Source: Anadara kagoshimensis
Lineage: Eukaryota > Mollusca > Bivalvia > Arcoida > Arcidae
NCBI GenBank assembly: GCA_021292105.1
Contig: CM037862.1
Coordinates: forward strand, 30,536,169-30,600,168
DNA: 64,000 nt
Reading direction: 5' to 3'
The letters are not shown here. Positions within the stretch are counted from its first letter, which is position 1. Below: more notes on the stretch, generated by a model, which saw only the letters and a program-made list of their open reading frames with translations, did not search any database and had not been told where the DNA came from.

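Overview
The window comes from an animal nuclear genome, most likely a bivalve mollusc. The grounds are an AT-rich sequence, one gene cut into many 40-225 bp exons with GT-AG introns, tRNA-headed SINEs whose tail resembles the molluscan V-SINE type, mariner, hAT and LINE remnants, and many minisatellites. The species call is inference. No bacterial-type or complete plus-strand gene was found.

The dominant feature is one minus-strand gene of the stabilin type (FAS1 plus EGF-like, single-pass membrane scavenger receptor). I could place 38 exons, E1 (63596-64000, running off the right edge) to E38 (stop codon at 4505-4507). Splice signals and reading phase agree across nearly all junctions, giving about 4.3 kb of coding sequence plus the E1 repeat array. 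Transcript order is: laminin-type and EGF-like repeats (E1-E7, 64.0-46.1 kb), two FAS1 domains (E8-E10 and E11-E15, 43.2-28.0 kb), a second Cys-rich/EGF block (E16-E24, 27.4-17.6 kb), two more FAS1 domains (E24-E27 and E28-E31, 17.6-10.1 kb), a third Cys-rich/EGF block (E32-E36, 9.1-6.2 kb), a small stalk exon (E37), and a transmembrane segment with a roughly 42-residue tail (E38). The N-terminus and promoter lie to the right of the window. No Link domain was recognised. Two junctions (E17/E18 and E25/E26) do not agree in phase, and one intron appears to start with GC.

The introns and the 3' flank are full of repeats: tandem arrays of 20, 21, 28, 31, 45, 54 (twice), 65/80, 121 and 145 bp; SINEs; a perfect-TIR MITE; a Tigger-like MITE; a near-perfect 155 bp palindrome; a dead mariner nested in satellite; a dead hAT; two LINE remnants; and a decayed multicopy gene. 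The most interesting pattern is that several arrays carry splice signals of this gene. One array repeats the 3' splice site and start of E10, one repeats the 5' splice site next to E11, one repeats coding sequence and a donor at E1, and one fills an intron with donor-like hexamers. These could supply many decoy or alternative splice sites.
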